Assembly (NCBI GenBank): GCA_016218415.1 | Contig: JACRED010000039.1 | Coordinates: 33,778-97,777, forward strand | Length of the DNA stretch: 64,000 bases | Reading direction: 5' to 3' | Source: Nitrosomonadales bacterium | GTDB taxonomy: Bacteria; Pseudomonadota; Gammaproteobacteria; Burkholderiales; Gallionellaceae | Part shown: positions 57,390 through 64,000 of the stretch, piece by piece | Layout of the letters: every line of letters starts with the position of its first letter | Numbering within the stretch: the first letter of the stretch is position 1 | Program-made: the position numbers and the translations under genes | The notes under the pieces: generated by a model | Database searches by the model: none | Told to the model about the DNA's origin: nothing | What the model saw: the letters and a program-made list of their open reading frames with translations, nothing else

Positions 57390-58363
57390 GACAAACGTAC
57401 CCGCGGGTCAACCATCGTGTAGGAGACATCGGTGAGGATCAGCCCGGCGATGTACAGCACTGAACCGAGGAACACCATCGCGCGCACCACGGAAAAATCC
57501 TGCGCGTTGATCGCGTCTATCGTGTAGCTGCCCAGACCGGGTATGCCGAAGAACGACTCGGTCAGCAGACTGCCCATGAACAGCAGCGGGATGACCACCA
57601 CCACGCCGGTCAGGACCGGGATCATCGCGTTTTTCAGCACATGGGTGAACATCACGCGCGGCTCGGACAGGCCCTTGGCGCGCGCGGTGCGCACATAGTC
57701 CTTGCCGATCTCCTCGATGAAGATGGTGCGATACCAGCGGCTACTGGAACCGATGCCGCCGACCACCCCGATGACGATGGGCAGCACCACAAACTTGAAG
57801 CCCTCCCCGCCGCCCGCGTAGCCCGAGATCGGCACCAGATGCCACAGCTTGCTGACGAGAAACTGCCCGCCGATGATGTAGAACAGGCCGGAGATGGACA
57901 TCAGCAACACGCACAAAGCCACGCCCGCCATGTCCAGCGCGGTGGCGCGGAACAGCGTCATCAGCAACGCGAAGCTGACATATACCACCAGGCCAATCAG
58001 AAAGGTGGGCAGCGCGACGGCGAGACTGGGCCCCATACGCGTAGCGATCTCGCGGGCTATGCTGCGCCCGTCATCCGAGTAGCCGAAATCGAACACGAAC
58101 ATGCCGGCGGACTTCTGCCAGAAGATCGTGTCGGTGAGCTTGCCGGCACCGCCGGTCGCGCTGTTGATGAACAAAGGCTTGTCATAACCGCGCTGCTGCT
58201 TCCACTTCTCTATGGCTTCAGGTGTCACCCTTTTGATGCCGAGCTGCATGCGCGCCATGTCGTCCGGCGTATTCACCACGAAAAACAGCGCAAAGGTGAG
58301 CAGGTTCACCCCGACCAGGGTCGGCACAGCATAAAGGATGCGGCGAATAAGATAGGCAATCAT
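57386..58363 (-). CDS. Peptide ABC transporter permease, DppB/YejB-like
   Basis: 325 residues from the ATG at 58363. It starts I-A-Y-L-I-R-R-I-L-Y-A-V-P-T-L, the usual DppB opening, and contains the EAA loop Y-V-R-T-A-R-A-K-G-L-S-E. The pairing with a longer YejE-like permease points to the YejABEF type of peptide importer. No periplasmic binding protein gene is in the window on either side, so the substrate-binding subunit must be elsewhere. Confidence 0.92.
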   Translation of the reverse strand: MIAYLIRRILYAVPTLVGVNLLTFALFFVVNTPDDMARMQLGIKRVTPEAIEKWKQQRGYDKPLFINSATGGAGKLTDTIFWQKSAGMFVFDFGYSDDGRSIAREIATRMGPSLAVALPTFLIGLVVYVSFALLMTLFRATALDMAGVALCVLLMSISGLFYIIGGQFLVSKLWHLVPISGYAGGGEGFKFVVLPIVIGVVGGIGSSSRWYRTIFIEEIGKDYVRTARAKGLSEPRVMFTHVLKNAMIPVLTGVVVVIPLLFMGSLLTESFFGIPGLGSYTIDAINAQDFSVVRAMVFLGSVLYIAGLILTDVSYTMVDPRVRLS

Positions 58364-58473
58364 GGGGCAGGTATTGTACGTGCTAACCGTGTTGCCCGAC
58401 ATTACCATCCGGGCAGCAAGGCGGCAAAGTTTTGCAATTTCAGGAGCTCAAGAGCCGGCTCATGGCCGACCGA

Positions 58474-58504
58474 TTGCATAAGATTTTGCGAGTTGAGATA
58501 AAAT
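58474..58504 (+). promoter_or_regulatory. Sigma-70 promoter candidate of the cytochrome array
   Basis: TTGCAT at 58474-58479 is 17 bases from GATAAA (58497-58502) or 19 from TAAAAT (58499-58504). It gives a leader of about 95 AT-rich bases before the ATG at 58607. Confidence 0.4.
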
Positions 58505-58606
58505 GAGTAGAATAAGTAAAATAACAAGATGCGCATGCGCCCACTTAAAGCATCGTGCACCCGCTCAAAAATATCAAAAATATAACAATGACGTGAGGAG
58601 AATGAA

Positions 58607-59512
58607 ATGTTTCGCATTAAAAGCATCCTGTATATCAGTCTTGCGCTAGTTGCCTTCTTCCTGGCGTCCTGTACGAACACGAAACAAACACCGCAAAGCA
58701 GCACCGCTGCAAATGCAGCCACCGCTAATGTTACCGCCGATGCAACCGCTCCAGCGGAAGCTGCAACCCCGGTTCCGGCTCCAGTTGAAGCGGTTCCCGC
58801 ACCGGCTCCCGTTGAAGCTGCGCCTGTCCCAGCCCCGGTCGAGGTTGCTGCTCCGGTCGAACCAGTCGCCACTCCCGCCAAATCGACGAAGAAGCAATCC
58901 GCCACGTCTCAAACTAAAATCGCGCCTCCTGCAACCCCGGATCCGAATGAAATTAAATTACGCAGCGGCTCCGGCAACCCGATCGCCGGCCAGGACAAGG
59001 CCGAGTTGTGCACAGGCTGCCACGGCGAATTTGGCGTCAGCATGGACCCGCTGATTCCCAAGCTCGCCGGCCAATATGGAAAATACATCGCAAAACAAGT
59101 CCGTAATTACCAGGCCAATATCCGCACCCATCAGATCATGGGCGCAGTTGCGGCCTCCGTCACAGATGACGTGCTGGCCGATATCTCCGCCTATTTCGCC
59201 AGCCAGCCGATGATGAAAGGCGACGCCCCATCCAGCAACCAGATCGGGAAGAACCTGTTTGAAAAAGGCGACCTGTCCAGGATGATGGTTCCCTGCAACA
59301 ATTGCCACGGCGCCACAGGCAAGGGACAAAATCCCGGCAACTCGACGTTCCCTGTGATCGGCGGGCAACACAAAGATTACCTGCGTGGGCAAATCCTCAG
59401 CTTCAGGAAAGGCGAACGCAACAACAGTCCGGGCGGCGTAATGAACATCATCGTTCAAAAATTGACCGATGCCGAAGTCGATGCTTTGGCTGAATACATT
59501 TCCGGCCTATAA
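58607..59512 (+). CDS. Dihaem cytochrome c4-like lipoprotein
   Basis: 301 residues. A lipobox, F-L-A-S-C with Cys22, shows a lipoprotein. Residues about 45-90 are a Pro/Ala/Val-Glu-rich stalk (A-T-P-V-P-A-P-V-E-A). The globular part has two CXXCH haem sites, at residues 135-139 and 230-234, and conserved methionines (near 178 and 279) as likely distal ligands, the c4 pattern. It is expected to shuttle electrons in the periplasm while tethered to a membrane. A GAGGAG ribosome binding site precedes it. It is the first of four similar genes. Confidence 0.9.
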   Translation: MFRIKSILYISLALVAFFLASCTNTKQTPQSSTAANAATANVTADATAPAEAATPVPAPVEAVPAPAPVEAAPVPAPVEVAAPVEPVATPAKSTKKQSATSQTKIAPPATPDPNEIKLRSGSGNPIAGQDKAELCTGCHGEFGVSMDPLIPKLAGQYGKYIAKQVRNYQANIRTHQIMGAVAASVTDDVLADISAYFASQPMMKGDAPSSNQIGKNLFEKGDLSRMMVPCNNCHGATGKGQNPGNSTFPVIGGQHKDYLRGQILSFRKGERNNSPGGVMNIIVQKLTDAEVDALAEYISGL

Positions 59513-59523
59513 CCACGCATCCA

Positions 59524-59556
59524 GGCTGAAGTCTCGCGTATAGCGCGACTTCAGCC
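59524..59556. other. Intercistronic hairpin
   Basis: GGCTGAAGTC at 59524-59533 pairs with GACTTCAGCC at 59547-59556; the 13-base loop has its own short GCG-TATA-GCGC pairing. There is no T run. It may protect or attenuate the transcript between the first and second cytochrome genes. Confidence 0.55.
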
Positions 59557-59586
59557 GTGAAATTCAGAGGAACCAAGGGAGATAAA

Positions 59587-60306
59587 ATGCGCAAATCAAA
59601 ATACCAGTTATTGTCATGGCTCATGGCGGCAGCCTTCACGCTGCAATCTCAGGCGACTTTCGCGGAGGATGCGCCCGCGAACATACGTTCAGATGTTGAT
59701 GCAGGCCAAGAGATATTCACCCAGGGCAAAGGGGAAGCGTCTGCCTGTGCGGGATGCCACGGGGACAAGGCCTTGGGCAGCGATGACATGGGTGCCCCCC
59801 GCTTGGCCAATCTGGGACAGGTCTACATCGTCAAGCAACTCAACAATTTCGCCAAGGAAGAGCGTGTCCCTGCCGGGATGGGCGCGATGATGAACGGAAT
59901 CGCCAAGGCATTGAGCGATCAGGATCGCATGGATGTGGCTGCCTACCTCGACTCGCTGGATTACGAAATGGATTCGTCCAACCTGAAAGCGCTTGCTTCC
60001 GGAGGAAACAAGGTCGGCAAACCGGAAATGGGTAAAGCCATCGTCACCAAAGGAATAAAGGGCTCGGTTCCGGCATGCCAGGATTGCCACGGGTTTAACG
60101 GACGCGCTCCTCATATTCCAGCCATCAACCAGCAGCGCTATACCTACCTGGTGACTCAGTTGAACAGCTTCCGCGACGGCAGCAGGACCAATGACCCCAA
60201 GGTCGGCAAAACCGGAATCATGCAGGGGATCGCCAGAAAACTCAGCGACGATAACATCGCCGATATTGCCGCGTTCCTGTCTACAGCACCCAGAGTGATG
60301 CCATAG
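59587..60306 (+). CDS. Dihaem cytochrome c4-like protein (diverged)
   Basis: 239 residues from the ATG at 59587, preceded by AAGGGAG. The signal peptide ends S-Q-A-T-F-A near residue 26. Haem sites are C-A-G-C-H (54-58) and C-Q-D-C-H (164-168). The sequence around the first haem (G-D-K-A-L-G-S-D-D-M-G-A-P-R-L) is less like its neighbours, so it is a different subfamily. It may be the soluble partner of the lipoprotein. Confidence 0.9.
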   Translation: MRKSKYQLLSWLMAAAFTLQSQATFAEDAPANIRSDVDAGQEIFTQGKGEASACAGCHGDKALGSDDMGAPRLANLGQVYIVKQLNNFAKEERVPAGMGAMMNGIAKALSDQDRMDVAAYLDSLDYEMDSSNLKALASGGNKVGKPEMGKAIVTKGIKGSVPACQDCHGFNGRAPHIPAINQQRYTYLVTQLNSFRDGSRTNDPKVGKTGIMQGIARKLSDDNIADIAAFLSTAPRVMP

Positions 60307-60411
60307 CCGTTACCTATGCGCCTCAACAAATCGATTCATGCTCATACCTGTGGAAAATAGCCCGGTGTCGAGCATCCTGTTTGCGTATCAAAATGACATG
60401 AGGAGAATTAG

Positions 60412-61116
60412 ATGATTTACAGTAAAAATATCATGGCTGCCTGTTTAACGTTGGCCACTCTGTTTATCTGCTCGTCAACATATGCTGCCCGTAACGAAAA
60501 CGCAGATCCGCTCACCGGACGCGTCGGTGCCATCGAAGAAAGCAAGGATGTCGTGAAGCGCCGCACCGGCAGCGGCGACACCGCCTCCGGCCAGGGCAAA
60601 TCGGAACTCTGCCAGGGCTGCCATGGCGCCGACGGCAACAGTATCGACCCGCTGATCCCCAAGCTTTCCGGCCAGTATGACAAATACATCGCAAAACAGC
60701 TCCGCAATTACCAGGCCGGGGTACGCACCCATCAAATCATGAATGCCATGGCAGCGACCATCAGCGATGAGGAACTTGCCGACATCGCCTCTTATTTCGC
60801 CAGCCAGCCAAAAATGAAGGGGGCCGGAACCGCGACGCCCAACGAAGAAGCCAAGCACATATTTCTGAAGGGCAAGATATCCAAGATGGTGGTTGCCTGT
60901 GTCAATTGCCACGGCGTAGGCGGCAAAGGCCTGACTCCCAACACCTCGATGTTCCCGGTGATCGGCGGTCAGCACAAAGCTTACCTGTTGAAGCAGCTCA
61001 ACGATTTCAAGAAAGATGACCGCTTCAATAGCCCGAATGCCATCATGAACCGAATCGTCAGATCTTTGAGTGATGCTGAACTCGAAGCATTGGCCGAATA
61101 TATTTCAGGATTATAA
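60412..61116 (+). CDS. Dihaem cytochrome c4-like protein
   Basis: 234 residues. Signal peptide to about residue 25 (S-S-T-Y-A). Haem sites C-Q-G-C-H (67-71) and C-V-N-C-H (163-167). The stretch L-I-P-K-L-S-G-Q-Y-D-K-Y-I-A-K-Q is shared with the first and fourth genes, so the three are recent duplicates. A GAGGAG ribosome binding site precedes the ATG. Confidence 0.92.
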   Translation: MIYSKNIMAACLTLATLFICSSTYAARNENADPLTGRVGAIEESKDVVKRRTGSGDTASGQGKSELCQGCHGADGNSIDPLIPKLSGQYDKYIAKQLRNYQAGVRTHQIMNAMAATISDEELADIASYFASQPKMKGAGTATPNEEAKHIFLKGKISKMVVACVNCHGVGGKGLTPNTSMFPVIGGQHKAYLLKQLNDFKKDDRFNSPNAIMNRIVRSLSDAELEALAEYISGL

Positions 61117-61133
61117 GTAGATCGGACTTTGGT

Positions 61134-61919
61134 GTGCTTCATGTGAGATTTGATTTTGCAGTTCGCCTGATCACTGTATTCCTGTTTGCAACCACAGCTG
61201 CATTCGCGCAAAGCAACGGCATGAAGCCGTTGCAGATCAGCCCTGAGGTCATGGCAGAAAAGACCAAATCCGCAATTTGCCGTGGCTGCCACGGCAAAGG
61301 CAGCGAATTGAATCCCCTCACCGCGATGCACTTTGATGGCGACGAGAGCGAAGCCGCGATCAGGGTGCGCAGCGGCCCTGGCAACCCCGTCGCGGGCAAG
61401 GACAAATCCAAGTTGTGCCAGGGCTGCCACGGCGAAGCCGGCAACAGCGTTGAATCGCATGTACCCAAACTCTCCGGACAATACGGGCAGTACATCTCGA
61501 AACAGCTCCGGAATTACCAGTCCGGCGTCCGCACGCACCAGATCATGAATGCGATGGCGGCAACCATTAGCGATGAGGAGCTGGCCGACATTTCCGCGTA
61601 TTTTGCCAGCCAGCACAAAATGGACGGTGCGGCTGCCAATTTCAACCTGCTTGGGCAGCGATTGTTCTATCACAGCGACACTACACGAGGGCACATGGCA
61701 TGCGTCAATTGCCACGGGATCAGCGGCAAGGGACTCAGGCCCGGCACCTCGATGTTCCCGGTAATCGGCGGACAGCACAAGGAATACCTGTTAGGTCAGC
61801 TGCGTTCATTCAAGAATGACGACCGCAGCAACAGCCCGAACGCCATCATGAACAAAATCGCCAAGGCGCTGACCGACGAAGAGCTCGAAGCGCTGGCAGA
61901 ATACGTTTCCGAACAATAG
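61134..61919 (+). CDS. Trihaem c4-like cytochrome
   Basis: 261 residues from a GTG start at 61134 with only a weak ribosome binding site. The signal peptide ends T-A-A-F-A near residue 25. There are three CXXCH sites: C-R-G-C-H (49-53), C-Q-G-C-H (95-99) and C-V-N-C-H (190-194). The last two match the third gene closely. The extra N-terminal haem site has no folded domain around it and looks like a partial duplication of the haem-binding segment. It starts 17 bases after the third gene. Confidence 0.9.
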   Translation: MLHVRFDFAVRLITVFLFATTAAFAQSNGMKPLQISPEVMAEKTKSAICRGCHGKGSELNPLTAMHFDGDESEAAIRVRSGPGNPVAGKDKSKLCQGCHGEAGNSVESHVPKLSGQYGQYISKQLRNYQSGVRTHQIMNAMAATISDEELADISAYFASQHKMDGAAANFNLLGQRLFYHSDTTRGHMACVNCHGISGKGLRPGTSMFPVIGGQHKEYLLGQLRSFKNDDRSNSPNAIMNKIAKALTDEELEALAEYVSEQ

Positions 61920-61958
61920 ATCCCGATTCAACACCACCAACCTGTGCCACAATGTGGC

Positions 61959-63029
61959 ATGCAAAAATCTCCGCAAACTCATTGGCTGCTGTATTGTCGT
62001 CCCGGTTTTGAACAGGATTGCGCGCAGGAAGCACTGCGCCAGGCGAGGCAGCAACGCCCCGTTCTGGGCGAACAGCCCGCCATCCTCCCCAACAGCGGTT
62101 ATGTTGTTGTGGCGCTCAACGATCAATCTCTGTCATATCGCGAACTGATATTCGCCCGACAGTTGATACGCCTGCATCAGACCATCGCCAGCCTGCCGGA
62201 ACGCGACCGCCTGACGCCGATACTCGCCGCCATCAGCGCCCTGCACGGCAGCTTCGGCACCTTGTGGCTGGAAGTGCCGGACACCAACGAGGGCAAGCTG
62301 CTGTCCGCCTTTACCCGCCGCTTTCAACCGCTGCTGGAACACGCGCTGCGCGAGCAGGAACGGCTGCAGGAAGATGTTCCGAACACGAACCAGCCGCGTC
62401 TGCACATCTTCTTCCCCGGCAAATCATCCGCGCTGATCGGCACCAGCGACCCGCACAACAGCGCGTCATCCCTGATGGGCATCGTGCGCCAGTCCATGCC
62501 CGCCGAAGCGCCCAGCCGTTCGACGCTGAAACTCGCCGAGGCCATCGAAGTGTTCATGGACCGCAGCGAACAGGCCCGCCTGTTGCGGCAAGGCATGCAG
62601 GCGGTCGATCTGGGCGCCGCGCCCGGCGGCTGGACCTGGCAACTGGTCAAACGCGGCATCCGCGTGACCGCCGTCGACAACGGCCCGATGAAGGGCGTGC
62701 TGGCGAAGCACCCGCTGGTGGAACACCTCAAACAGGACGGTTTCAAATACGCGCCGCGCAAAGCCGTGGACTGGCTGGTGTGCGACATGGTGGAACAACC
62801 TTCCAAGGTCGCCACGCTGATCGGTGTGTGGTTTGCAGCAGGCTGGTGCAAACACGCGATCTTCAATTTGAAACTGCCGATGAAACAGCGCGTCGTCGCG
62901 TTGGACAGCGCGCTGGGCGGTATCCGCAAGCGGCTGGATGAGGAAGGAATCAACTTCCGCATGACTGCCAAGCAGCTCTACCATGACCGCGAAGAAGTGA
63001 CAGTGTTTCTGACCAAGGTCAAGAAGTAG
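61959..63029 (+). CDS. rlmM: 23S rRNA (cytidine-2498) 2'-O-methyltransferase
   Basis: 356 residues. An N-terminal THUMP-like part (L-Y-C-R-P-G-F-E-Q-D-C) is followed by the Rossmann methyltransferase: V-D-L-G-A-A-P-G-G-W-T-W-Q-L near residue 216, V-D-N-G-P-M, W-L-V-C-D-M-V-E-Q-P and F-N-L-K-L-P-M-K. It methylates C2498 of 23S rRNA. The ATG at 61959 begins inside a 15-base palindrome, TGCCACAATGTGGCA (61945-61959). A GTG at 61944 is less likely. Confidence 0.95.
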   Translation: MQKSPQTHWLLYCRPGFEQDCAQEALRQARQQRPVLGEQPAILPNSGYVVVALNDQSLSYRELIFARQLIRLHQTIASLPERDRLTPILAAISALHGSFGTLWLEVPDTNEGKLLSAFTRRFQPLLEHALREQERLQEDVPNTNQPRLHIFFPGKSSALIGTSDPHNSASSLMGIVRQSMPAEAPSRSTLKLAEAIEVFMDRSEQARLLRQGMQAVDLGAAPGGWTWQLVKRGIRVTAVDNGPMKGVLAKHPLVEHLKQDGFKYAPRKAVDWLVCDMVEQPSKVATLIGVWFAAGWCKHAIFNLKLPMKQRVVALDSALGGIRKRLDEEGINFRMTAKQLYHDREEVTVFLTKVKK

Positions 63030-63059
63030 GGGCGCGATTTATCCCGCCCTGTTCTATTC

Positions 63060-63235
63060 ATGCAAGGACTGCGCGTGGAATATGCCGATGGATCAGGCCT
63101 GGCCCGTCCCAGCAACACCGCGCCGGTGATCGTGCTGCGCTTCGAGGTAAACAGCGAAAACGGCTTGCAGCGCATCAAGGACGATTGATGCAGGATATTC
63201 CAGCAGGCAGCGCCGCATTTGAAGCTGCCGTTCTT
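63060..63235 (+). pseudogene. 3'-end fragment of phosphomannomutase/phosphoglucomutase gene (copy 1)
   Basis: The frame M-Q-G-L-R-V-E-Y-A-D-G-S-G-L-A-R-P-S-N-T matches the C-terminal domain of the AlgC/ManB type. A TGA at 63186-63188 truncates it at the position where the second copy reads D-F-R-R. The following bases remain homologous to the gene end to about 63235. The 5' part of the gene is missing; rlmM ends 30 bases upstream. Confidence 0.75.
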
Positions 63236-63244
63236 ACTGTGCGG

Positions 63245-63342
63245 CCCCCTCCCCCTTGCAGGGGGAGGGCTGGGGAGGGGGTAGAAGCGTGATTACTCAA
63301 CATCTCTACCCCCATCCTACCCTTCCCCCTGCAAGGGGGAAG
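63245..63342. repeat. Inverted repeat of C-rich/G-rich arms (MITE-like)
   Basis: A G-rich run (63245-63283) and its inverse (63306-63342) flank about 22 bases. Both arms have the core CCCCCTTGCAGGGGGA and end in GGGGGTAG or CTACCCCC. Resembles the element near scpB. Confidence 0.75.
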
Positions 63343-63374
63343 GAACTTGTGTGGCGCAGCTTTTGTACACAAGG

Positions 63375-63413
63375 CCGTTCGTCCTGAGCGTAGCGCAGCG
63401 AAGTCGAAGGGTG
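63375..63413. repeat. Diverged copy of the TCGAAGGG repeat
   Basis: CCGTTCGTCCTGAGC at the left and AAGTCGAAGGG at the right have the same order as one arm of 7828-7887, with an extra GTAGCGCAGCG between. Confidence 0.6.
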
Positions 63414-63419
63414 AATGAC

Positions 63420-63720
63420 AAAAAACAAAACCGCCGGGGGTTGCCCGGCAGCAAGTTACCTTTCTTGTCTTGCCAAGAAAGGTAACCCAAAGAAATCGCC
63501 CCCGGTTTGCCGCCCCCTGCGGGGGTACCCTCGATCAGCAGCAAGCAAGCGGGGCTGCGCAACTCGACCTGGCGGGGCGCACACCCCGCGCCCCACTGCG
63601 GGACTTGAACAGTGCTCGCCTAAACCTCCGCTCACTTGCGACTGATCGAGGCGGCGCACAGGGGATGAAAAGCAAAAGTCAAAACCGAAAACCGGGTGGG
63701 CAACAAGTTGCCCACCATAT
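63420..63720. repeat. Cluster of dispersed repeat sequence
   Basis: It contains an inverted repeat GTTACCTTTCTTG / CAAGAAAGGTAAC, a G/C-rich stretch and a closing palindrome GGTGGGCAACAAGTTGCCCA near 63696-63718. No convincing gene is present; short frames in it have no family match. Confidence 0.55.
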
Positions 63721-63767
63721 TGAAGAAGATAGGCAAAACAATTCGATTCCGGTACATCGTTGCCACT

Positions 63768-63854
63768 GATAGCGAGAGCGGCTTGCAGCGCATCAAAAAC
63801 GACTTCCGCAGGATATTCCAGCAGGCCGCGCCGCATTTGAAACTGCCGTTCTAA
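63768..63854 (+). pseudogene. 3'-end fragment of phosphomannomutase/phosphoglucomutase gene (copy 2)
   Basis: The bases read D-S-E-S-G-L-Q-R-I-K-N-D-F-R-R-I-F-Q-Q and on to L-K-L-P-F and TAA, the normal end of the gene. It repeats the end of copy 1, from which it is separated by about 530 bases of repeats. No start is present. Confidence 0.75.
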
Positions 63855-63859
63855 GCCAA

Positions 63860-64000
63860 TGACCTGCTCCCCGTAGACCGTACCACCTAGAAGTTAGTAA
63901 AGTCCGCTTTTGAAGAGAGGCGGAAATGAAGAAGAGTCGATTTAGCGAAGAACAGATCATCGGTTTCATCAAAGAAGCTGAAGCCGGAATGCCAGTTGCG
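63860..64000 (+). mobile_element. Left end of an IS3-family insertion sequence
   Basis: The end opens TGACCTGCTCCCC, a TGACCTGC-type left inverted repeat, six bases after the mutase stop. The transposase frame starts at 63925. The right end is outside the window. Confidence 0.75.
63925..64000 (+). CDS. IS3-family transposase OrfA, 5' part
   Basis: 25 residues, K-K-S-R-F-S-E-E-Q-I-I-G-F-I-K-E-A-E, the usual start of an IS3-type helix-turn-helix OrfA. A GAGAGGCGGAAATG context gives a ribosome binding site. The rest is outside the window, so completeness is unknown. Confidence 0.85.

Noticed and set aside
63415..63645. Short open frame within the repeat cluster
   Set aside because: It is made of repeat DNA, has no ribosome binding site and no conserved protein pattern.

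Overview
The window looks like chromosomal DNA of a GC-rich betaproteobacterium. The gene blocks smpB/ratA/rnfH, ispH/lspA/ileS/ribF, rnhA/dnaQ beside gloB, and scpA/scpB/trpS are typical of that class. A PPi-type pyruvate phosphate dikinase and five c-type cytochrome genes fit the Nitrosomonadales, perhaps the Gallionellaceae (iron oxidisers). The class is well supported; the family is inference. Most of the window is housekeeping DNA packed into tight, often overlapping operons. Mobile DNA is limited to dispersed palindromic repeats and an IS3-type end at the right edge.

Layout. 1-8.9 kb (minus): a truncated sensor diguanylate cyclase, a Nudix hydrolase, a polytopic membrane protein, ppdK, a SpoU/TrmH-type RNA methyltransferase carrying an in-frame palindromic repeat, and an AT-richer HNH gene. 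8.9-14.5 kb (minus): scpB, scpA, trpS, an M50 protease, yciO, rnm, rnfH, ratA. 14.6-15.9 kb: smpB with a second, diverged copy of its 3' end, periplasmic msrA and tRNA-Thr(CGT). 16-22.3 kb (minus): thiO, ispH, lspA, ileS, ribF. 22.7-23.2 kb: two small genes with strong ribosome binding sites behind a sigma-54-like promoter. 23.3-27.3 kb (minus): HI0933-type flavoprotein, alpha/beta hydrolase, dnaQ, rnhA, methyltransferase, divergent from gloB. 28.1-28.9 kb: tRNA-Ser(GGA) and a small ferredoxin-fold-like protein, each followed by an intrinsic terminator. 28.9-34.1 kb (minus): TonB-dependent receptor, a Na+/K+-ATPase-like P-type ATPase, a monohaem cytochrome. 34.3-38.1 kb (minus): a complete polyamine ABC transporter.

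38.2-43.6 kb: a small membrane protein, an exported isoaspartyl methyltransferase joined to a membrane spermidine-synthase-like protein, an alpha/beta hydrolase and a patatin. 43.7-47.8 kb: an ABC-F ATPase, an SDR, and an SPFH/NfeD pair. 47.9-54.1 kb: a 125-bp MITE-like repeat, acsA with a good sigma-70 promoter, a coiled-coil protein with an ABC1/UbiB kinase, and MltD. 54.1-58.4 kb (minus): a peptide ABC transporter whose two ATPase halves lie in different frames across a G9 tract. 58.6-61.9 kb: four consecutive cytochrome c4-like genes (lipoprotein dihaem, dihaem, dihaem, trihaem). 62-64 kb: rlmM, then a decayed zone with two copies of the 3' end of a phosphomannomutase/phosphoglucomutase gene, nested repeats and the IS3-type left end.

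The most distinctive features are the c4 cytochrome array, probably a periplasmic electron relay; the repeated pattern of short palindromic elements and displaced 3' gene ends (smpB, the mutase) next to or inside coding sequences; and the peptide-transporter ATPase junction. No CRISPR array, rRNA operon, prophage or complete transposon was found.
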